Of a stretch of 43,784 nucleotides of DNA, positions 39,476 through 43,784 are shown in pieces. The stretch is from Nocardia amamiensis NBRC 102102 (lineage in GTDB: Bacteria; Actinomycetota; Actinomycetes; Mycobacteriales; Mycobacteriaceae). Positions within the stretch are counted from its first letter, which is position 1. Each line of letters starts with the position of its first letter. The DNA is taken from NCBI RefSeq assembly GCF_001612745.1, contig NZ_BDBA01000110.1, positions 1 to 43,784 of the forward strand. Reading direction: 5' to 3'. The notes below the pieces were generated by a model, which searched no databases, was not told the origin of the DNA, and worked only from the letters and a program-made list of their open reading frames with translations. A program made the translations under genes and the position numbers.

Positions 39476-39535
39476 ATCGTGTCGCAGATCCAGGCGAGCC
39501 GAGCGGACCCGGCGGAACGCCCGCCTTGCCGACGC

Positions 39536-39937
39536 CTACCGAGCCGTGAAGGGCTGGTCGCTGTCCACGATCTCGCGGCCGAGCGGGAACAGCGAGATCG
39601 GTATCAGTTTGAGGTTGGCCCAGCCGAACGGAATGCCGATGATCGACAGAAACAGCGGAATACTCGTCAGGAGATGCCCGAGCGCCAGCCACCATCCGGC
39701 CACGATGAACCAGATGATGTTGCCGATCAGCGAGCCCGCGCCCGCGCCGGGCTTCTCCACCGTGGTCCGGCCGAACGGCCACAGCACGTAGACCGCGATC
39801 CGGAAGGACGCGATGCCGAAGGGGATCGTGATGATCAGGATGAAGCAGATGATCCCCGCCAGTATGTAGCCGAGCGCCAGCCAGAAACCGGCGAAGATGA
39901 GCCACAGGATATTGAGAACCAACTGAATCGGCTTCAT
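39536..39937 (-). CDS. YccF domain membrane protein
   Basis: The protein has 133 residues from ATG 39937 (KPIQLVLNILWLIFAGFWLA), the typical family start; twelve more residues are open upstream. YccF proteins contain two similar halves, each with LNILWLIFAGFWLALGYILA-type and IPFGIASFRIAVYVLWPFGR-type segments. Both are visible here, the second as IGNIIWFIVAGWWLALGHLL and IPFGWANLKLIPISLFPLGR. It is an inner-membrane protein of unknown function. No operon partner is evident. Confidence 0.9.
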   Translation of the reverse strand: MKPIQLVLNILWLIFAGFWLALGYILAGIICFILIITIPFGIASFRIAVYVLWPFGRTTVEKPGAGAGSLIGNIIWFIVAGWWLALGHLLTSIPLFLSIIGIPFGWANLKLIPISLFPLGREIVDSDQPFTAR

Positions 39938-40008
39938 GAAACCAGCATGCCAGCCCCACGCCGATTCGGACATCGTTGTCCTTCCCGGCGGCGGAACGCG
40001 GGCCCGTG

Positions 40009-41211
40009 TCAGAAGAACCAGCCGAGCACCGCGTCCCGTTCGGAGCGAAAGGCGTCATCGAACGCACGCAGAATGGCGGGATCCTTGGCTCGCAACCGGT
40101 TCGCCGCGGCGAACAGCCGGGCGGGATATGCGCCGAAGTACATGCTGCCGAGGACGTCGATGCCGAGTTCGATGTCGGCGGCACGGTCGGTGGGTTCGCA
40201 GACCGCCTGTCCGTCCCGCACCCGCAGCACGAAGGTGCCACCGGCGTTACGGAACGGGTCGGTTACCTCCAGCACCACATCCAGATCGCCCGCGTACGCG
40301 CGCGCAGCCAGTGCGGCGGGAATATCCATGAGGCGCAGCCACAGGCCGTCGTAGCGGGCCTTCGTGCGCACCAGTCGCGGGTCGGTGAGCAGGTAGGGCA
40401 GCGGGTCGTGGTCGGTGAGCACGGCCTCGACCTGCTGGACCAGGTCCAGTCCGAGCAGGGCCCGCCACAGCGCTGCGTGCGCCTCCGCGGTGACCGCGCG
40501 CAATTCCACGACCTCGACCGTTCTGGCCCGGCCTTCGGAGTGGAACCGATAGAGCGCATAGCCGTCGGCGTGCAGCAGCGCGAAAAGGCCGCTGCCGCCG
40601 TCGCGAAAGCGTTGCGGGTCGTCGAACAGAATGTCCCAGCTGGCGGTCGGACGCACCTGCGCGCCCGGCACCAACCTGCGCCAGCGGTCGTAGATGGTCT
40701 CCGCCGCCGTGCGCATGTCGCGCGGATCGCGCAGCGTGACCCCGCCGGGGTCCGGTGCCGAGGGCAGGAATTCGGCGAATCGGCGCTCGATGGTCACCGC
40801 GTTCTCCCGGGTCGCCGGGCCGTAGCCGAAACGACCGTAGATGCCGCCCTCGCTGGCGGTGAACATGGTCAGCGGCAGGCCCGCCGCCTCGATGCGCCGG
40901 TGCTGTTCGGTGTACATGGCGCGGAGGATGCCGCGGCGCCGGTGCGTCGGCGCCACACCGACACCGGCGATGCCGCACGCCTGCACGGTCCGTTCGCCGG
41001 GCACGGTCACCGTCAGGGTGGTGGACTGGACGTGTCCGACGACCTGTCCGTCCGCCACCGCGACGATCGAGTTCTGCTGCGGAAACAGCAGCGGTACCCG
41101 GTCCAGCTCCGCCGGGTCGTAGCGGGTGCCGAACGAGGTCTCCACCAGCGTCATGATCGCGGGCCCGTCCTCATCGACGGCGGAGCGAATCGTGATTCCC
41201 GGAACGGTCAT
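40009..41211 (-). CDS. Eis-type GNAT N-acetyltransferase
   Basis: The protein has 400 residues from ATG 41211, the standard length of Eis. The N-terminal GNAT domain has the acetyl-CoA loop VGVAPTHRRRGILRAMYTEQ and the Eis-specific FTASEGGIYGRFGYGPATRE. A second, degenerate GNAT domain and a sterol-carrier-like C-terminal domain follow (VLEVTDPFRNAGGTFVLRVR, SMYFGAYPARLFAAANRLRA). The protein ends WFF; in Eis the terminal Phe carboxylate takes part in catalysis. Eis proteins acetylate several amines of aminoglycosides such as kanamycin, and some protein lysines. The physiological substrate is unknown. It is divergent from the SpoU methyltransferase gene. Confidence 0.92.
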   Translation of the reverse strand: MTVPGITIRSAVDEDGPAIMTLVETSFGTRYDPAELDRVPLLFPQQNSIVAVADGQVVGHVQSTTLTVTVPGERTVQACGIAGVGVAPTHRRRGILRAMYTEQHRRIEAAGLPLTMFTASEGGIYGRFGYGPATRENAVTIERRFAEFLPSAPDPGGVTLRDPRDMRTAAETIYDRWRRLVPGAQVRPTASWDILFDDPQRFRDGGSGLFALLHADGYALYRFHSEGRARTVEVVELRAVTAEAHAALWRALLGLDLVQQVEAVLTDHDPLPYLLTDPRLVRTKARYDGLWLRLMDIPAALAARAYAGDLDVVLEVTDPFRNAGGTFVLRVRDGQAVCEPTDRAADIELGIDVLGSMYFGAYPARLFAAANRLRAKDPAILRAFDDAFRSERDAVLGWFF

Positions 41212-41324
41212 GCCTCGACCATCCCATGTTCCCGCATGCGACCGCATCGGATTTTCCGCGTGCAGGCGACTGTTGAGCGAACGCCGATTCGGTCCCGGTG
41301 GGAGCCGCCCGGCAGGATGGAGCC

Positions 41325-42128
41325 GTGGCCGAAGTGATCGATATCGACGACCCCGCCGACCCCAGGGTCGACGACTTCCGCGATCTCTCCTCGGCCGACC
41401 GGAGGCCCGATCTGCCCGGGCGCAAAGGACTTGTGATCGCCGAGGGCGTTGTGGTCGTCCAGCGGATGCTCGATTCGCGATTCACCCCGCTCGCGCTGCT
41501 CGGTGTGGAACGCAAGCGCGCCGAACTGGCCGACGACCTCGTCGCGGTGGATTGTCCGTATTTCCGCGCCTCGGCCGAGGTGATGGCCGAGGTGGTCGGC
41601 TTCCACCTCAATCGCGGCGTGCTCGCCGTCGCCCGGCGTCCGGCGGAACTCGATGTGGCCGAGGTGATCGAGAAGGCGCGGACCGTCGCGGTGCTCGAAG
41701 GCGTCAACGACCACGAGAATCTCGGGGCGATGTTCCGCAATGCGGCCGGACTGGGAGCCGATGCGATCCTGTTCGGCGACCGCTGCGCCGATCCGCTCTA
41801 CCGCCGCGCCGTGCGGGTGTCGATGGGCCATGTGCTGCGGGTGCCCTTCGCCTCCGTGCCCGCTTGGCCGGGTGGGCTGCATATACTGCGGCGCAAGGGA
41901 TTCCAGATCGTCGCGCTCACCCCGAATCCGGCGGCGGTGAATCTCGCGACGGCTATGACGGGGGAGCGGGTGGCGTTGTTGCTCGGGGCCGAGGGCCCGG
42001 GACTGACCGAGGAGGCTATGCGGGCCACCGATATCCGGGCACGGATCCCGATGACGCCCGGCACCGACTCGCTCAATGTCGCGACCGCGGCGGCGATGGC
42101 CTTCTACGAGCGGGTGAGGACCGCGTGA
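41325..42128 (+). CDS. TrmH/SpoU family RNA methyltransferase (Rv0881-like)
   Basis: The protein has 267 residues from GTG 41325. The N-terminal part (RKGLVIAEGVVVVQRMLDSR) is an RNA-binding substrate domain. The SPOUT knot carries all three motifs: EGVNDHENLGAMFRNAAGLG (motif 1 with the conserved N and R), LLLGAEGPGL (motif 2) and MTPGTDSLNVATAAAMAFYE (motif 3 with the SAM-binding SLNV). It should 2'-O-methylate rRNA or tRNA using S-adenosylmethionine; the target nucleotide is not evident. The stop overlaps the next gene by GTGA, as expected for the Rv0881-Rv0882 pair. Confidence 0.93.
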   Translation: MAEVIDIDDPADPRVDDFRDLSSADRRPDLPGRKGLVIAEGVVVVQRMLDSRFTPLALLGVERKRAELADDLVAVDCPYFRASAEVMAEVVGFHLNRGVLAVARRPAELDVAEVIEKARTVAVLEGVNDHENLGAMFRNAAGLGADAILFGDRCADPLYRRAVRVSMGHVLRVPFASVPAWPGGLHILRRKGFQIVALTPNPAAVNLATAMTGERVALLLGAEGPGLTEEAMRATDIRARIPMTPGTDSLNVATAAAMAFYERVRTA

Positions 42129-42424
42129 CCGGTCCGTATCGTCCGTACCCGGCCTACCAGGACCCGACGCCGTGGGGCGCCGGGCTCGCCGTGACGGTCA
42201 TGGTCGCGCTGCTGTCGGCGGTCGCGGTGTACTCCTTCGGCGCTGCGCTGGCCGAGGTGCACCCGCTGCTCGCAGTGGCGGTGAATCTGGTCGCGGCGGG
42301 CGGTGCCGCGCCCACCGCGTGGCGGTGGCGCTTCGCTCCGGTGACCCGGTGGGTGATCGGCGGCGTTGCTGTGGGTGTGCTGCTCGGATGGACGATCCTG
42401 CTGATCGGCGCGCTCGCTGCCTGA
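42125..42424 (+). CDS. DUF2537 membrane protein (Rv0882-like)
   Basis: A 99-residue protein from GTG 42125, coupled to the methyltransferase by a 4-base overlap. A short polar start (TGPYRPYPAYQDPTPWG) is followed by three hydrophobic segments: LAVTVMVALLSAVAVYSFGA, LLAVAVNLVAAGGAAPTAWR and WVIGGVAVGVLLGWTILLIG. Position and architecture match Rv0882 (DUF2537). The function is unknown. Confidence 0.78.
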   Translation: MTGPYRPYPAYQDPTPWGAGLAVTVMVALLSAVAVYSFGAALAEVHPLLAVAVNLVAAGGAAPTAWRWRFAPVTRWVIGGVAVGVLLGWTILLIGALAA

Positions 42425-42448
42425 TGGGCACAGCGGGCCGCGGCCGAC

Positions 42449-43201
42449 CTAGAGGACCCGGTCGTGGCCGCGCAGCCAGCCGAACAAGCCCCGCTTGCGC
42501 TGGGCCGCATGCGCTTCCCCGTCGGCCGGGACCCCTCTGGCGGGCTCGGGCGCGTGGCCCTTGGGGTAGAGCGTGAATCCGCAGATGGGGATGTCACCCG
42601 GCACGAGCGCCCCGGCCGCCGCGGGTGCGCGGTAGTGGAAGCCGAGCCATTCGTTGTTGGCGGCGTCGGCGAAGCCGAGCGGATCGAACGGCAGCGTCTG
42701 CGGGTCGGGTAATTCGCCCGCGCGCCACCGGACCGGATGCTCGCCCGCCCAGTACGGTCGCTCCCACACCAGCGGAAGTCCCTCGTCCTCCAGGATGTTC
42801 ACCCGGGTCGAGCTGAACGACCTGCGGAGTTCGCCGCGCTCCCAGTGCGCGAACGCCCCCCAGCCGTGCTTCGCGTCGAAGGACACCAGGTAGGTGTGTT
42901 CGGAGGCCAGCGGGCGCACCAGCAGCTCCGGGATCTCGGTCGGATGGACGCGCGCAGCCTGCACCGAACACAGCACGGTCACGCCGGGATAGCAACCGAT
43001 GTACACCTGGCCGGCTTCCGGGCCCGCGCAACCGGCCAGCGTACCGACCATGATCGGCCGGATGTCGCAGTCGTCGTGCAGTTGCTTCGCCAGTGCGAGG
43101 GCGGCGTCCCGGTTGGGGTCGTGGTTCGCGCGCAAGACCGCCAACGGGTCGGGTGCATCGACATACCACAGCGATGAAGCCCTCGAAAGCACGTCCGGCA
43201 C
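42449..43201 (-). CDS. DUF6928 family protein
   Basis: The protein has 250 residues from GTG 43201. The frame is open further upstream to 43315, but family members start near SSLWYVDAPDPLAVLRANHD. Conserved blocks include QVYIGCYPGVTVLCSVQAAR, HTYLVSFDAKHGWGAFAHWE, RGELRRSFS and the PYWAGEHPVRW motif, then FDPLGFADAANNEWLGF. This matches the actinobacterial DUF6928 family as I recall it. It is a soluble cytoplasmic protein of unknown function. A charged tail (RKRGLFGWLRGHDRV) ends it. Confidence 0.75.
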   Translation of the reverse strand: MPDVLSRASSLWYVDAPDPLAVLRANHDPNRDAALALAKQLHDDCDIRPIMVGTLAGCAGPEAGQVYIGCYPGVTVLCSVQAARVHPTEIPELLVRPLASEHTYLVSFDAKHGWGAFAHWERGELRRSFSSTRVNILEDEGLPLVWERPYWAGEHPVRWRAGELPDPQTLPFDPLGFADAANNEWLGFHYRAPAAAGALVPGDIPICGFTLYPKGHAPEPARGVPADGEAHAAQRKRGLFGWLRGHDRVL

Positions 43202-43516
43202 CTCCCGACAGTTGCACGAATGAACTCCGCGAACTTCGAGCAACGCGCGGTGGCGCCGATCGGGGCACCCCTGCGGTGACCTGCTCGGCCCGACGCACGT
43301 CGTCGACCACCTCAAAAACTACTCGCTCTCCTCCGCCTGTCCGGGTCTTTGGGCCGTACTGGTAAGGAGCTGCGGAATTTGTGTTCAGGCTCCTACCTTG
43401 GGAGCCGAACAAGCTCTGGGCGTCGCGGGGCAGGTACCCATGCGGTTGCGCGAATCAGTCGTTGCGATCGGATGCTCGATTGCCACCGGGGTGGCACCTG
43501 TCGCGGGAAATAGTCG
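43202..43516. other. Intergenic stretch without a supported gene
   Basis: A frame starting ATG at 43441 (RLRESVVAIGCSIATGVAPV) looks superficially like a signal peptide, but continues into Arg-rich sequence typical of a shadow frame antisense to sepH. No other gene is visible. Confidence 0.45.
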
Positions 43517-43579
43517 GCGCGGGATTCGCTTTCCTGTCCTGCGTTGCATCAGCACAGGACACGAGCGCGAATCCCGCGC
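43517..43579 (-). terminator. Large stem-loop downstream of sepH, probable terminator or structured 3' end
   Basis: GCGCGGGATTCGC (43517-43529) pairs perfectly over 13 bases with GCGAATCCCGCGC (43567-43579). Inside, TCCTGT (43532-43537) pairs with ACAGGA (43554-43559). The structure begins 26 bases after the sepH stop. No T-tract follows on the minus strand, so it differs from a classical intrinsic terminator. Confidence 0.5.
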
Positions 43580-43604
43580 ACCCGACCAGTACGGGCCTGC
43601 AGCC

Positions 43605-43784
43605 TCAGTGACCGGAGCTGCGCACCCCGAGCAGCACGTCCTCCCAGGACGGCATCGGAGCCTTGCCGCGCTTGCTCCGGCTCGGCTTCGCAGGAGCCTT
43701 GGCCGCAGGCTTCGCGGGCTCCTCGGCGGCGGGTGTGGCGGGTACCGGCGCGGCGGGCGCGGACGGGGCGGTGTCCGCGGCAGC
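43605..43784 (-). CDS. sepH: SepH cell-division protein, C-terminal end (partial)
   Basis: Only the last 59 residues lie in the window; the gene continues past its right edge. An Ala/Pro/Lys-rich disordered stretch (PSAPAAPVPATPAAEEPAKP) is followed by the conserved ending RSKRGKAPMPSWEDVLLGVR and SSGH. APMPSWEDVLLGV is the hallmark C-terminus of SepH (DUF3071; mycobacterial Rv0883c), which binds FtsZ through its N-terminal part and promotes Z-ring assembly. Position after the Rv0881/Rv0882-like genes supports this. Confidence 0.85.
   Translation of the reverse strand, partial: AAADTAPSAPAAPVPATPAAEEPAKPAAKAPAKPSRSKRGKAPMPSWEDVLLGVRSSGH

Noticed and set aside
1..43784. tRNA, rRNA, CRISPR arrays and insertion sequences
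   Set aside because: No cloverleaf-like sequence, no regularly spaced repeats and no transposase with terminal inverted repeats was seen on either strand.

Overview
The window is chromosomal DNA from a high-GC actinomycete, most likely Nocardia or a close relative. Its codons end mostly in G or C, and GTG and occasional TTG starts are common. From 14 kb to the end, and in the aminotransferase at 1.9-3.1 kb, the gene content follows the Mycobacterium tuberculosis Rv0858c-Rv0883c segment: an Rv0858c-type aminotransferase, the XPB helicase (Rv0861c), Rv0862c, Rv0863, a resuscitation-promoting factor (Rv0867c), Rv0870c, CspB (Rv0871), Rv0875c-Rv0877, Rv0879c-Rv0882 and the end of SepH (Rv0883c). 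These equivalences are recalled from established knowledge; no database was searched.

Layout. 0-3.1 kb: a GNAT acetyltransferase, an ECF41/SigJ-type sigma factor and an aminotransferase. 3.1-4.8 kb: a decayed hydrolase, cspA with a clear terminator, a 500-base non-coding stretch rich in perfect inverted repeats, and a MerR regulator. 4.8-14 kb is an accessory island placed between the Rv0858c- and Rv0861c-like genes. It holds a partly duplicated lysE gene flanking a HTH/PIN toxin-antitoxin-like pair that has a well-formed promoter/operator. Next come remnants of a HigBA-type pair and of a TPR regulator, then a Scr1/DUF397 regulator pair divergent from a translationally coupled three-gene set. 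Last is a compact three-gene module: an EspC-like type VII secretion substrate, a large protein with a DUF6973-like C-terminal domain, and a lipoprotein.

14-24.8 kb: XPB helicase, DUF3239 protein, LysE exporter, secreted M1 peptidase, coiled-coil protein, LppU-like lipoprotein, Rv0862c-like protein, Rv0863-like protein, Rpf, a small membrane protein and CspB. A perfect CRP-type palindrome (TGTGA-N6-TCACA) lies upstream of rpf. 24.9-27.2 kb: a Tat-exported sulfatase divergent from a TetR regulator. 27.3-35.4 kb: DUF2771 protein and MFS transporter (overlapping), glutaminyl cyclase lipoprotein, a DUF3027 protein with a long acidic repetitive tail, and an overlapping Hsp90/sacsin-like ATPase. 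35.4-38.2 kb: a TetR regulator divergent from a secreted neutral ceramidase. 38.2-43.8 kb: DUF2530, MarR, a small membrane protein, YccF, an Eis-type acetyltransferase, SpoU methyltransferase overlapping a DUF2537 protein, a DUF6928 protein and the C-terminus of SepH.

The most promising lead for a new system is the EspC-like / DUF6973-like / lipoprotein module (11.6-13.6 kb). The Scr1-linked coupled gene set (10.5-11.5 kb) and the HTH/PIN cassette bracketed by lysE repeats come next. No tRNA, rRNA, CRISPR array or intact insertion sequence was seen.
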